Assembly (NCBI GenBank): GCA_030068145.1
Contig: JAPJBO010001014.1
Coordinates: forward strand, 1-64,000
Direction: 5' to 3'
From: Diplonema papillatum
Taxonomy: Eukaryota; Euglenozoa; Diplonemea; Diplonemida; Diplonemidae
Length of the DNA stretch: 64,000 nt
A model generated the notes under the pieces. That model ran no database searches and was not told where the DNA came from. It saw only the letters and a program-made list of their open reading frames with translations. Shown piece after piece: positions 18,549 through 28,911 of this stretch. Made by a program: the position numbers and the translations under genes. The number at the start of each line of letters is the position of its first letter. Within the stretch, counting starts at the first letter, position 1.

Positions 18549-18766
18549 TGCATCAGCACAAGAAACGCAAGGTCGCTTGCACATTGGCCCCTTGCCAAGA
18601 TGAGCATCACAGGAGGTCAGAAAGTACTGGAGGTGTTGGCAAGGCCAGTGTCTTTACCTCGCCCGAAATGGGTCCAAAGGGCCGCGTGCAGCGCGAACCA
18701 CAACCGCAGTTGGGCTTGCGCGCAGAAAACGGGAGTTCGGCTCAAGAAAACGTCAGCGTTGTGCAC
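18549..18766 (+). repeat. 218 bp exact repeat, copy 2
   Basis: Identical by eye to 11836-12053. The right flank here continues CATCATTATAACAATAAAAA and the left flank is the minisatellite region. Confidence 0.9.
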
Positions 18767-19807
18767 CATCATTATAACAATAAAAAGTGACACCCCCTAC
18801 TTCATACAACTTCTATCAAACTTCTATATTCAGCATTGTGGGTAACACCATCAATGCTTAAAAAGTTCCAAAAAAGATCATGATTCAACCTTCATATGCC
18901 CAGGCGCAAGTAGGCCTTTTTTGTACGCAGAATCAAATATTGACTGATATATGCACTTCGTACGCATCAAAGAAAAAGAACCCACAGGGCATTGGCAGCA
19001 GAAAGCAATCAGTTCTAACCACGAACCGCACCCCCCCATGCCATCGTCTCGCCCCCATCCCGCCTTTTTTACTTTCTTTGCCACGTTCTTTTCTTCTTTT
19101 GTTCCGCTGTGTTCTGATACGGCCTGCCAGACTGGCGCAGCTGCAGTCTCACGCCGGGCTCCACGCGGCCAAGTATTCTTCGCTTTCCTTGCTTTTGCTG
19201 CAGAACGTTGTGTTTAGGCGAAACCGTGTGCTGAACTGAACAGGGGCGTCGCCCTACCGCCAAGTACCGACAAATTGACGCACCATACATGCGGCCTGGC
19301 CCGCCGTCGCAAGGACGCAAATCGTTGCAATTGAGGGGGCTACGGCAGCAACATTTGCAAAGCCACAACGCGAATGAACATGGCGTGGCAAGGGCGCTGC
19401 GTTCACAACCAAAACCAGCAAGAATGTCGTCATTAATCAGAGAACGATGATCAGGTGCCGTCGGTGGTCCGCTGACGCCACCGACGCCGTCCAACCATCG
19501 AACGAAGACATTTGCCTGCAGTGCTTTCACTTCGTCTTCGAATTTGTCCAACGCCCCGAATCCTTTCAACACTACAGGGCCGGAAAGAGGGGGGTGGCGC
19601 GGGGTTTCCCCTTTTTCCTTTTAACAAAAAGAAGCCCTCGTCATCCACCGCCGACGGTCACCCGGAGACTTTAAAACCCCGGCGGCGCAAGCGACCCTTT
19701 TTTCGCTCGAAAGAAAGTAGAAGCGGCTCGAAGGTCGGGCTTCGAAAGACCGACCGGCTTGACAGAAGGAAGCAGCCTTCGGAAAGCGAAGACTGATTAA
19801 GCCACAC
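18767..19807. other. Spacer upstream of the Cys/His-rich gene
   Basis: The stretch holds an inverted copy of the 16.1 kb short repeat (18912-18956). A motif GGTCACCCGGAGACTTTAAA at 19657-19676 is also seen near 30627 and 51339. A hairpin-like GGTCGGGCTTCGAAAGACCG lies near 19733. A 167-codon minus-strand frame (19069-19572) has no recognisable domain. The promoter or 5' UTR of the gene at 19808 must lie here; I cannot place it. Confidence 0.45.
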
Positions 19808-22180
19808 ATGCCGGCGCCATGGGAGGCGAACGTGCGGTTGCTGCGGGACTTGCACAAGACGAGCGCGGGGGGGATGCGGGTGGCGCGCGAGCGGATGCCG
19901 TGCAGGGGGGCGGCGGCGTGGGACGAGGGGGAAAGGGTGGCGCCGCCGGTGGCGAGGGCGGGCCGGGAGCGGGCGATGGTGGGCGGCGGCGGCGGCGGGG
20001 GTGAGGCGCGGCGGGGCGGGGCCGCGGCGTCGTTCGACGACGCGTGGCGGATGCGCGAGGAGGAGCGGGCACGGCTGGTCTCCCGCAAGGCGGAGCTGGT
20101 CGCAGCGCGGGACAAGGCGCGGGACACCCGGTCACTCGGCCACGCCGCCGACGACCAACCGCTGCCGCCTTCCCGGTCGTCGTCCGTGGACTCCGACCGA
20201 TCCACCACGGCAGACATCCCCGATGCCCCAAGCAGCCGCGCCACGAAGCCCGAAGTTCGACCGTTTCAAGCGGCCGCCGGCACCCAGCCACCAGCCGCAA
20301 CCTGGCAGCCCCGCCTTCCTCCGGCGGGCCCCCGCACGCTCTCCCCCGAACCGAGCCCGCACGGCCGCACCTCCCCGGCACTCCCCCCCCCCCCGCCGCC
20401 TCCACAGCCTCCGGCAGGTGGCGTGCACCTCCTCGGCATGCGGTCGCCGGCGCCGCCGGACGTGCCGGCGCCGGGTTCGCTGCTCGCCCCCGCCGCCCCG
20501 GCACGGGTGTCGTTCGGCTACGCTCCCCCGGTGGTGCCGGTGGCGACGGCCGCGGCGGCGAGCCGGGTGTACTCGCCCGCGCGGAAGCCGGCGTGCGGCG
20601 GCGCCGTGTTCCCGCACGCGAGCTCCACCGCGTCGCTGCCGCTCTCCGCGGCGGCGCCGCTGCTGCAGCAGCCGCAGGCGCACCCGCGGCTGCTGTTCGC
20701 GCCGCTCGCCGACGTGCGGGCGGCGGCGCCGTCGCCGTTTTCGAGCCACGCGGCCCCGCACCACCCCCCGCTGCCCTTGGCCGGGTACCCCCCGCCGCCG
20801 CCGCCGGCGGAGGCTGCACCGTGGGGGTTCGACGTGCCGCGCTGCCAGCAGCGCGCGCCTGACGCGTGCTGCGCCGCGTTCGGCGGCTTGCCCGCCGCCG
20901 GCTTGCCTCGCTGCGCGGCCGGCGGGAGCGCGTGCGGCAGGGCGTGCGGCGGGTGCCCCCGGCGCCAGGCCAGGGGCTGCTGCTGCGCGAGGATTCCGCA
21001 CGGCTGCGCGGCCCGCAGGCGGCGGACGGCCAGCGATCCGCCGCCGTGCGCCACCGCTTGCTGCGGCGCCTGCGGCGGGGAATCCGACGCGAGCGACGAC
21101 TCCGGCTGCGAGCGCGCGCCGGACCCGTCCCTGCATCAAACCACGCGCAACAAGCAGCCGCGCCACAGCCAGCGCCGCCCGTCGACCCACGGGCACCACT
21201 CCGGCCCTCGCAAGGCCTGCTGCTGCGTGGCGCCGTCCCGCGCCGGGTCCGACGCCAGCAGCGACGCTGCCGCGACGCCGAAGCGCAACCCGCGGACGCC
21301 GCCGCCGTCGTCCCACGGGCACCACGCCGGGATTCGCAGGGCGTGCGGGTGTGGGGTTGGGGGCTGCGCGGTGGCGAAGCCGGGGGCCTGCTCTGGTAGG
21401 CCGCGGGAGGCGGAGGAGCGGGCGCGCTGCGACGCGTCCGAAATAGAGCGCCGGCGGCGGCTCATCGAGGAGCAAGCCCTCGCGGCCGGCGCGCAGAAGC
21501 GCCTCCTCGACGAAGGGTACCGGCACCTGGCCGAGCGCGACGCCGCGTGGGCGCGCTACCGCCACAGCGGCCACCAACCCGCCGCCGCGGGAGCCGCGGG
21601 CCCCGCCGAGAGCCCGGGCGGCGTGGGGGACGGGGCGCGCGAGGCGGTGCTGAGCGAGCAGAGCGCCGAGATCGAGCGGCAGAAGCGGGTCATCGCGCAG
21701 CAGCGGGTGCAGCTGGAGGCTCTCGGGCGGCTGCTGCTGACAAGCGCGGCGGAGCCCGCGGCGCTGCACCCGTCGCCGCTCGCGTCGTCGGCCGGCGACC
21801 CGAACCCCAGAGCGTCGCCGCCGGCTCCGCTGCCGTCGCGTGTGTACTCCGCCACGCAGGCCGACTGGCACCGGGCGGACTCGCTGCCTTTAAACACGAG
21901 CTGCGCGTCCGTCGACGGCGTGCTGCCGGTGGTCATCGCGAAGGGGTCCCTCTCGTCGCGGAGCCCCCGCTCGCCGGCGGAGAGCGAAGCTTGCGAGGTC
22001 GTCGTCGTCGGCTCCGCGCCGCCGGACGCCGCGCCGCCGCCGCCGCGCACGGCGGCCAGCTCGCACGGGACCAACGAAGTGCCCAGCAGAAGCAGCGCCG
22101 CGTCGTCGGGCCTGCACTTCCAGCTCGGCTCGGACGGCACCCAAACCTACACCGCGTATCGCCCTCGCGACCGCAGGTAG
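19808..22180 (+). CDS. Pro/Ala/Ser-rich protein with Cys/His clusters, unknown function
   Basis: The 790-codon frame starts CACACATGCCGGCG and ends at TAG 22178-22180. The N-terminal ~80 residues are charged and Gly-rich. A helical stretch (WRMREEERARLVSRKAELVA) follows, then a long Pro-rich disordered region. A Cys-rich centre (CGRACGGCP, CCCARIPHGC, CATACCGACGG) is followed by two related motifs, THGHHSGPRKACCCV and SHGHHAGIRRACGCG, about 43 residues apart, which could bind metal. Two short coiled coils come next (EIERRRRLIEEQALAAG; EIERQKRVIAQQRVQLEAL). The protein ends GSDGTQTYTAYRPRDRR. I recognise no family; a cytoskeletal or flagellar scaffold is one possibility. A MITE starts 8 bases after the stop. 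High GC makes long shadow frames on both strands, but this frame has a good start and coherent motifs. Confidence 0.65.
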   Translation: MPAPWEANVRLLRDLHKTSAGGMRVARERMPCRGAAAWDEGERVAPPVARAGRERAMVGGGGGGGEARRGGAAASFDDAWRMREEERARLVSRKAELVAARDKARDTRSLGHAADDQPLPPSRSSSVDSDRSTTADIPDAPSSRATKPEVRPFQAAAGTQPPAATWQPRLPPAGPRTLSPEPSPHGRTSPALPPPPPPPQPPAGGVHLLGMRSPAPPDVPAPGSLLAPAAPARVSFGYAPPVVPVATAAAASRVYSPARKPACGGAVFPHASSTASLPLSAAAPLLQQPQAHPRLLFAPLADVRAAAPSPFSSHAAPHHPPLPLAGYPPPPPPAEAAPWGFDVPRCQQRAPDACCAAFGGLPAAGLPRCAAGGSACGRACGGCPRRQARGCCCARIPHGCAARRRRTASDPPPCATACCGACGGESDASDDSGCERAPDPSLHQTTRNKQPRHSQRRPSTHGHHSGPRKACCCVAPSRAGSDASSDAAATPKRNPRTPPPSSHGHHAGIRRACGCGVGGCAVAKPGACSGRPREAEERARCDASEIERRRRLIEEQALAAGAQKRLLDEGYRHLAERDAAWARYRHSGHQPAAAGAAGPAESPGGVGDGAREAVLSEQSAEIERQKRVIAQQRVQLEALGRLLLTSAAEPAALHPSPLASSAGDPNPRASPPAPLPSRVYSATQADWHRADSLPLNTSCASVDGVLPVVIAKGSLSSRSPRSPAESEACEVVVVGSAPPDAAPPPPRTAASSHGTNEVPSRSSAASSGLHFQLGSDGTQTYTAYRPRDRR

Positions 22181-22187
22181 CATAGCA

Positions 22188-22336
22188 GCTGGAGTTCAAA
22201 AAAGCGGGTGTCACACCCGGTCTACGGATGGTGACTTAAGCGCGTTTTGGTTGTAGCACACCCGCTTTTTGGGTGTGACGTGACACGGACTGGCACACCC
22301 TCTTAACTCCAGCTTCTGAGGCTGGACCTCACCGTG
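22188..22336. mobile_element. MITE with Cys/His-gene-proximal insertion (copy 1)
   Basis: GCTGGAGTT at the left and CTTAACTCCAGCTTCTGAGG at the right are inverted, with an inner GCGGGTGTCACACCC / AGCACACCCGC pair that would fold into a hairpin. The outer left terminus has decayed. The related copy at 26747-26913 keeps both ends. This copy begins 8 bases after the stop codon of the upstream gene and so probably forms its 3' UTR. Confidence 0.7.
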
Positions 22337-23865
22337 AAGGTTAGTAACTTGCTAGAAAAATATAGATGGATCGCTCATTCATTTGGGCGGTCAGACCACG
22401 CGTCACCTTTTTTTGGCCTGGGCTCGGCGCCTTCGTCCGAAAAAAATAGAATCCATTGGGTCACGGTTCCTCCCTAGAAAGTGTATGCGAACCTTCGCCA
22501 CACACGCGAGCTGCAATTCCGTAGAAAACACGTTCTTATTTGTCATCGCGACGCGGCTCTCTTCTCGCGGCGGTGCCAGTCATCGGGCTGGCAGCGAATT
22601 GTGTACCATCGCAGTCTCGTTCCTACTTTGCACCCATCCCCCTCTTCCATTCTTTTAATGTGTATTTTCCTCCGGAGGAATCAAAGCGAATCAACAGCTG
22701 CGCTGCCTATACGGCCGCAGCGCGTTGTGTTCGTATGTTCAACCCGGGTTGCCGGAAACCCTGCTATCCTGTACTCGGATGCGTATTATTTGAGGTTGGT
22801 GTCTGTTCAGACTCAGCCAGTCCCGCCGCCCGATAGCCGTTGCCGAACTCGGTAGAATTGGGCAGGGCACTCAACAGGAGAAAATGTGCATGGCATCGAG
22901 TGGCAGGAATTAAAATCCCCCTGCTTTAATTGGCCTTATTGATACCTATACTCCAATCTGATTCCCTACAAAAGCGGAACCGTGTTGGCTGTTGTGTTAC
23001 ATCACGGACAGTGGCGTGTCCAGATTTGTGCCAGCGGGTTCGTCGCAGCTCTTTGGACTCTTCTTTTTTCAGCTTGTCAAATACCCCGTCTCAGCTCGTC
23101 TTGGCGTGTTAGACGCGTCGTTGTATGATCCTTCTTCGTTTTTTGTACGTCTTTTGCATCCGAAGCCTTTTCGTTGCTTTTCTTCGTCATCCATCCGCGA
23201 CCTGCAGCAACAGACACGAGGCCGGCGATCAGCCTGACGTCAACGATTCCAGTGTGCGTACTGACTGTTGGTGTTTGTGCCTTCTCGGCGCATTGTCTCC
23301 TGCAGAATTTGCTCGAGACGCGATTTCACTGTGAAAATCCAACCTGCACAGGAAAAAAAAGCGGGAAGCGTCGTCAGCGCAGTAAAGGTCCTCGTCACCC
23401 GCAAAACTAGCGAAAGGGAAACTCGCGATGTCAGTTTTCTAGTCAAAGAAATGTAACGACAAAGTCACGGCACCGGTAAAACGTTGGGGTTTACCGGCTG
23501 TGGATTGCATTGCGAAACCGCCTACGCAGCATTTCTCCCAACAGAGAGGTCACCGCTCAACAGGAGGGTCTACAGGAGGGACCGCGGCCAGAGGCGCCAG
23601 TGCTGCAGCTCAGAGCCCTCCACTCTGTGTTGCATGTGCCTTTGCTGCGCAGACAGGTCAGTTGTCGGAGAGAAGTGGAAGAAACTGCGAGGCAGAACGC
23701 CACGAATACACGATAGCACCTGCTTCGGAGGAAATCAAGGCCCCCAGCTGCGAATATTTTAGCATAAAAAGTTTGCACCACGCGCCAAACGTCAGTGTCA
23801 AGAGCATTGGGCGGGGGGCGAAGAAAGGGCCTGCGGAAGGGCGCTGGTTCGCTTTTCTCCGCGTG
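22337..23865. other. Spacer upstream of ankyrin gene A
   Basis: No supported gene. The frame of the ankyrin gene stays open upstream to 23500, but the first ATG in frame is 23866 and the upstream translation is Ser/Gly/Arg-rich without a domain. Short frames elsewhere lack coding bias. Confidence 0.45.
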
Positions 23866-25859
23866 ATGGAGCTCTTCGGATCGCGCGTGCACGCGCTCGT
23901 GACCCGCGCGGAGCCGGCGGAAGAAGTGTCCGCCGGGGGCGACGGGAAGTGGACGGTTTCCGTCGCGTTCGGAAAGCGGGAGCTGACGGTTGCGGCGGGG
24001 ATCGGCCTCGTGGGGGTCGCCGGCGCTTGCTGCTGGATCGAAGGGCTGCGGAGGAAGGTGTGGGAGGAGCACGAGCTGGAGGTGCTGCTGGCGCGGCATG
24101 TGTTCCTGAGGGATTTGTGCCTGGTGCAGAGCGACGTGAAGCAGGGCGCCGACGTGCTGTTCCGGCGGGGCTACGTGGTGCACAGCGCCTGCAGCGAAGT
24201 GTCAGACGACACCCACCGGCTGCTCGAGGCCTTGCTGGCGGAGCACGCGAGGGACGAAACCTTCCGGAAAAGACTCAGCCGCGCGACAGCCTTCAGCCGT
24301 CTCGAGCGTGCTGCATGGAGCATGCTCGAGTCCAGGACGCTGTGGGCGGCCCAATACTGGAACGTCAGCCCTTCGCTTCTGAGTCCGGTCTCGCGGCTTA
24401 TCCGAAAGGCGAAGCAGCTCTTCGAGCGCGAGCTCGTCTTTTCGCTTGACCCGTACCTCAAAGCGCTCGAGGTTTTGGTCAACGGTCCCGTGCCCCTGGA
24501 CCCCAACGTCCACGACTTCTCCGGCGCCACGCCCCTCCACCTCGTTCTCGAAGGCACTTCGATGCCGTCGAACCAGTTCTCGCTCGCCAGCCTCCGCGTG
24601 CTGCTCTCCAGTGCCTACGTCGACATCAATTGCCGGCGGAAGACCGACGGGGCCACAGCTCTGCACGTCTTATGCGAACGCGTATGCTTTTTTCCACTCT
24701 CTTCTGTGCATGACGTGTGCAACCGGTATAAGGGTGATGAGGGGGGAATTGTCACGAACTCTCCTTGTCTTTTGCTTGGTTGGTCAGATTTCATCAAATG
24801 CTGAGGACAACACGCATGGCATCAAAGGGAAAGTGAGAAGCCAATCCAACCTAACAACTAACGAACTTGCGAACGGGATGAAAGGAATGGTTTGGGCGTA
24901 TCAACACCCACCAAGACGATCACCTTGTTGTTTTTTCCTTTATCACTAACTGCGCCCTGCTGATGTTATCAAGCAAGTTGAACAGTCCGCTGTCCCTCAG
25001 TAAACTGCAAAAGTAGTACTGCGCGAGTCGCTTGCAGAAGTACGACGCGAACACAAGGTTCACGTTCTCTGGTCCTTGTTACGAGCATTTCTCCTCGGCG
25101 AATCGAACAGCACAGTCTGCAGCACCAGGCGGGGGAGGACTAGCGTGGTGCGGGGTGTGCTATCGATGCGGGCACACCCAGTGTGAAAACCGCAATCTAC
25201 CCTACGAGGATTTCGTAATTAAACGCTTGCGAGCTGTTTTTCATTGGAACGTGTTCCCATTTTAGCCGCAAAAAGCTAAAGGAGGTGCCAGGCAAAGCGA
25301 ATGGTTAGATGCATTGGGGAAACCACTTTCTCGGCCTCTTGTTTGAAAAAGCTCGGAGGATACTGACGTTTAATCCCGGTCCGACGCGGGATACCTCCTG
25401 CAGGGACTGGCAACCGTGCTACGACAACACCTATCCCACCCGCAGCTGGTGTCGGCACAAGACGTGGAATCGCTGTCGACGTGCATCTCGCTGCTCCTCG
25501 AAACCGGCACCGCCGAGGTCAATGCGCCGGACGCCAGGGGGAACACGCCGCTCCACCTCCTGACCGCGAACCTCGTCCAGTCCGAGACTGCACCGGCGGC
25601 AGCCGCTCTGACAGGAGGCGAGCCCTGCGACAGCAGCGACGCGGACCCACCCTCTGTCCCTCCTCCCACAGCGCCCCCCGGGGTCCCATGCAACCGCGGA
25701 GCGTGCCTTGCTGCCGTTGAACTGCTTCTCAGAAACGGAGCAGATCGCGCCCGCAACAACGCGTACATGGTGAGTCCGTATGTGATTGCCTCGCGGGCTG
25801 GCCACGTCGATCTTTGCAAGGTCATCACCGCCGAACACGAGCAGTCGTGCGGCCTATAA
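23866..25859 (+). CDS. Membrane-anchored ankyrin-repeat protein A (2 exons)
   Basis: Exon 23866-24681 ends LHVLCER before donor GTATGCTTTTTT; exon 25404-25859 follows acceptor CTCCTGCAG. Both are phase 0, giving about 423 residues. Near residue 45 a hydrophobic segment (VAAGIGLVGVAGACCWI) could be a single membrane anchor. A helical region precedes the ankyrin repeats, whose signatures are SGATPLHLVLEG, DGATALHVLCE, RGNTPLHLLTAN and the final AVELLLRNGADRARNNA. Exon 2 contains a Ser/Pro-rich insertion (PPSVPPPTAPPG). Ankyrin repeats bind protein partners; the partner is unknown. The intron (722 bases) contains no domain. Three decayed tandem copies of the last exon follow the stop. Confidence 0.75.
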
Positions 25860-25904
25860 GGAGGCCGCACCGAAATTCCCTTTTACTGCTGCCACTTTGG
25901 CCGG

Positions 25905-26746
25905 AACTGGTTCCTCGCAACCGGCACGACCGAAGTCAACGCACCCCGACGCCAACTCTTATTTAGCCAGCCCGCGACAGCAGTGCCCCGACGCGGGGTT
26001 CCGTTGCACTGCCTTGCTGCCGCTGCACTGCTCAGAAACGGAGCGGATCGTGCCCGCAACAATGCGCACGTGGGTGAGTCGCGGGCGGGCCGCGTCGATC
26101 GTTGCAAGGTCATCACCACTGTGAACACGAGCAGTCGTGCGGCCTATAAAGAGGCCAGTCGCCGGAATCAAAATTCCCTTACTGTCGCCGCCTTGGAACT
26201 CCTTCCGTGCAATCGGCACGACCGAAGTCAACGCGCCCCGACGCCAACTCTTATTTAGCCAGCCCGCGACAGCAGTGCCCCGACTCGGGGTTCCGTTGCA
26301 CTGCCTTGCTGCCGCTGCACTGCTCAGAAACGGAGCGGATCGTGCCCGCAACAATGCGCACGTTGAGTCCGTATGTGATAGCCTCGCGGGCGGGCCGCGG
26401 CGATCTTTGCAAGGTCATCACCACTAGCAGTCGTGCGGCCTATAAAGAGGCCAGTTGCCGAAATCAAAATTCCCTTTTACTGTCGCCGCCTTGGAACTGC
26501 TTCCGTGCAATCGGCACGACCGAAGTCAACGCGCCCCGACGCCAACTCTTTCCTAAGCATCGCCACGACAGCAGTGCCCCGGACCCACCCCTGTCTGCCC
26601 CCACTCTGGGTCCCGTTGCACGGACCACGAAGCCTGTCTTGCTCCCGTTGCACGGACCACGAAGCCTGTCTTGCTCCCGTTGCACTGCTCAGAGACGGAG
26701 CGGATCGTGCCGTGCGAACGATGCGTATATTTATGGTATATCTGTG
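25905..26746 (+). pseudogene. Three decayed tandem copies of the ankyrin A last exon
   Basis: Units start near 25905, 26196 and 26501, each about 290 bases with an ACCGAAGTCAACGC-CCCCG start. Each contains CTCAGAAACGGAGCGGATCG and the first two end in GTCGTGCGGCCTATAAAGAG, which covers the parent stop codon and 3' flank. Relative to the exon they lack the inner Ser/Pro stretch and carry frameshifts. Units 1 and 2 resemble each other more than the parent, so the array grew after the first duplication. Unit 3 has a further small tandem repeat near 26620-26690. Confidence 0.85.
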
Positions 26747-26913
26747 TACACGGTGTACACAGCCTCAGAAGCTGGAGTTAAAGCTGAAGTTAAAAAAGCG
26801 GGTGCCACACCCCCGCTATTCGGGTGTGGATTTACACGCGTTTTGGTTGTGGCACGCCCGCTTGTGACTCCCCTCTTTTAACTCCAGCTTCTGAGGCTGG
26901 ACCTCACCGTGTA
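26747..26913. mobile_element. MITE copy 2, 167 bp with intact termini
   Basis: Left TACACGGTG then CAGCCTCAGAAGCTGGAGTT, mirrored at the right by ACTCCAGCTTCTGAGGCTG and CACCGTGTA. The inner arms GCGGGTGCCACACCC and GTGGCACGCCCGC can pair. There is no coding capacity. It shares ends and inner arms with 22188-22336. It lies at the end of the ankyrin A copy array. Confidence 0.8.
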
Positions 26914-27099
26914 TAACTGCCTAGCGGGCAGGCCACGTCGGTCTTTATAGAGGTCACCACCGCTGGGCATGAGGAGACGTGCGGCGTGTGGAGAAAAAAA
27001 GCGTGCCGCTTTGCGCGGAAAAAAAGAACGGCTCAACAGCTGTCGCTCGATCGAAGCTTTCGCTCCCCCATTTCGCCACGTTCTTGCAGTCACCCATCC

Positions 27100-27292
27100 G
27101 CCCCTGCCCCCACCCGTTCTGACAAACCAGACTCACACCGCACTCCTGCTGACACTCTCCCCTCCTCAGGTTCCGCGCTGATGATGGTCCGCCTTGTGTC
27201 CGTGGCTTAAAGGACCGAAACACGGCGCAGACGGGACCAGTGCGGTGTTGAGCACATACCCATTCCAAGCACGTTCTTGCAATCCCCCCATT
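27100..27292 (+). repeat. Dispersed repeat R8, copy 1
   Basis: GACAAACCAGACTCACACCG, then GATGATGGTCCGCCTT, TGGCTTAAAGGACCGAAACA, ACCAGTGCGGTGTTGAGCAC and CATTCCAAGCACGTTCTTGC. A near-identical copy lies about 545 bases downstream; partial relatives are near 10530, 15800 and 38200. Confidence 0.8.
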
Positions 27293-27649
27293 CCAGTAGG
27301 GTACTTCGCGTAACGCGACTTGCTGCCCTCAGCACGCAGGATTACTTCCGCACTCTTTTTTATGGTAACAAGCTTGCTTGTCTATATCAAAAAGTGTCGG
27401 ATGGCAGCGTACAGTGTTAAATCACTCAAAACAGGGGTTACACACGTACGCACAAACTATTGGTGCTGCACACTGTGCTGCAGAGTTTACTTCGCAGATT
27501 GCCACCGTAAAAAGAAGACAAGTCAGTACTGCCTAGCGAGTCGCAGTCACAATCAGGTGAGTTTTTTAACTAATTGCTCAGACACGGTTGTAGGGGCCTT
27601 CTCCCCGTGACGGATTCGCCTGTGCTCTAGTAGCACGGGTGGTCCTGGC
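27293..27649. other. Spacer between the two R8 copies
   Basis: A/T-richer sequence without a supported gene. A 96-codon frame is open near 27320-27610 but shows no known domain. Confidence 0.4.
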
Positions 27650-27669
27650 TGTGACGAGCTACGAACAGC

Positions 27670-27838
27670 CGCCTGACAAACCAGACTCACACCGCAGTCC
27701 TGTCTGCAGACACTCAGGTTCCACGCTGATGATGGTCCGCCTTATGTGTCCGTGGCTTAAAGGACCGAAACACGGCGCGGACGGGACCAGTGCGGTGTTG
27801 AGCACATACCCATTCCAAGCACGTTCTTGCAATACCCC
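27670..27838 (+). repeat. Dispersed repeat R8, copy 2
   Basis: This repeats the blocks of 27100-27292 with a short deletion and few substitutions (GGCGCGGACGGGACCAGTGC against GGCGCAGACGGGACCAGTGC). Confidence 0.8.
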
Positions 27839-27879
27839 CACCCATTCCCTCTATATTCCGCACGCGCCCCAATCAATCT

Positions 27880-28210
27880 AATTCCAGCACAACCAAGTTC
27901 AAGTTCAGCGCCATCACAACTTCGATGGGATCTTTCGAAAGTATCCGACGAAGACCTGACCGGAAAAACGGCGCGTTGCGGGTGCTCCAATGCTAGCTTT
28001 CACGTGCGTCTAGCGAACGAACTCGAAGTTTTTGACTTGTTGTTCTGGCATTCGGCGTCTGAAAGAAATACTGGATTCATGCACGAGTACAGAGCTTTCT
28101 ATTTGAAGGTACAGGCAAGCTCCAGATGGTGGAGCAACAAAGTGCGAAACCAACTCGCTCATTCGGCCATCTCTTTCGGCCACCATCGGTGCAACAACCA
28201 TCTTTGACTG
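27880..28210 (+). other. Possible isolated exon
   Basis: After an acceptor-like AATTCCAG near 27890 a frame reads LRWDLSKVSDEDLTGKTARC and FHVRLANELEVFDLLFWHSA, up to a donor-like AAG|GTACAGG near 28108. The composition is protein-like, but no partner exons or family are recognised. Confidence 0.25.
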
Positions 28211-28271
28211 GGCCACGGCTCGCTCCGCGCCCACGGCGCAACGACTTGCGCCCGTCGTAGTAGTACGGGAT

Positions 28272-28345
28272 AGTAGTGGGGCGACCGGATACTCCTCGGA
28301 GAGGTGGTCCCTGCACTCTAACTCGTCCCTCTCTCTCTCTCTTTT
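28272..28345 (+). repeat. Dispersed repeat R7, copy 1
   Basis: GGGGCGACCGGATACTCCTC, GGAGAGGTGGTCCCTGCACT and a CT-rich tail. A close copy lies at 49083-49145 in a dynein intron. The tail plus TTTTGTAG resembles a splice acceptor. Confidence 0.7.
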
Positions 28346-28649
28346 GTAGCTGCCTCCTTAACCCTTACGGACGGAGGGGAAGGGAGGCTGTCCAGCGAGC
28401 AGAAAGCCTTCTGGGGAGTCTGTGGGTCAAACCCAAGGACCTTCAGGCATCGCAACCCTGTTTGAAGCCCGTATCGTAGATTTAGTACAGGCATCAATCA
28501 GGCCCCATCCGCTTTCGCGTCGCTTCTCCAGCGCGTATATCCCCTGCTTTTTGGGTAGGGCCAGGCCTTGAACGGCCAAGCAGCAGGAAGACAAGAGGAA
28601 CAAAGCGCCCTCTGTCTTTTCTGCCCGGACATGTTTCAAAGCATCTCTG

Positions 28650-28875
28650 TTTATTTAAGCACCTGTGATTCTGTGTGGGAGATACACGAGGAGGCCACCA
28701 GTTGCAAAGTCTCGAATAAGAAATGTGCTATAGCCCTGACGAATACACACGGTTTAGTGCCGGGCGGAAGCGCTCAACAAAAAAGACCCAGTTGTAGTGG
28801 TCGTGTTCCCCCCTCGTGTAGTGTTCTGCCTAAACACTAAACTAATATTCCCCCCCTCTAGCCTCCGTCGGAACA
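28650..28875 (+). repeat. R1 dispersed repeat, diverged full copy
   Basis: TTTAAGCACCTGTGATTCTG, GAGGAGGCCACCAGTTGCAA, CGGAAGCGCTCAACAAAAAA and CCCCCTCTAGCCTCCGTCGG follow the R1 order. Small insertions are present near the end. Confidence 0.65.
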
Positions 28876-28911
28876 CACATGTCCCTAACTTTCGGCGGCC
28901 GGGACTTGCTT

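Noticed and set aside
16108-18956. Composite transposon bounded by the inverted ATATATCAGTCAATAT repeats
   Set aside because: Only about 40 bases match, the flanks do not mirror each other further, and no transposase lies between.
20132-21871. 579-codon minus-strand and 481-codon alternative + frames over the Cys/His-rich gene
   Set aside because: Arg/Ala/Pro-only composition typical of shadow frames in GC-rich DNA; the chosen frame has a start, coiled coils and repeated motifs.
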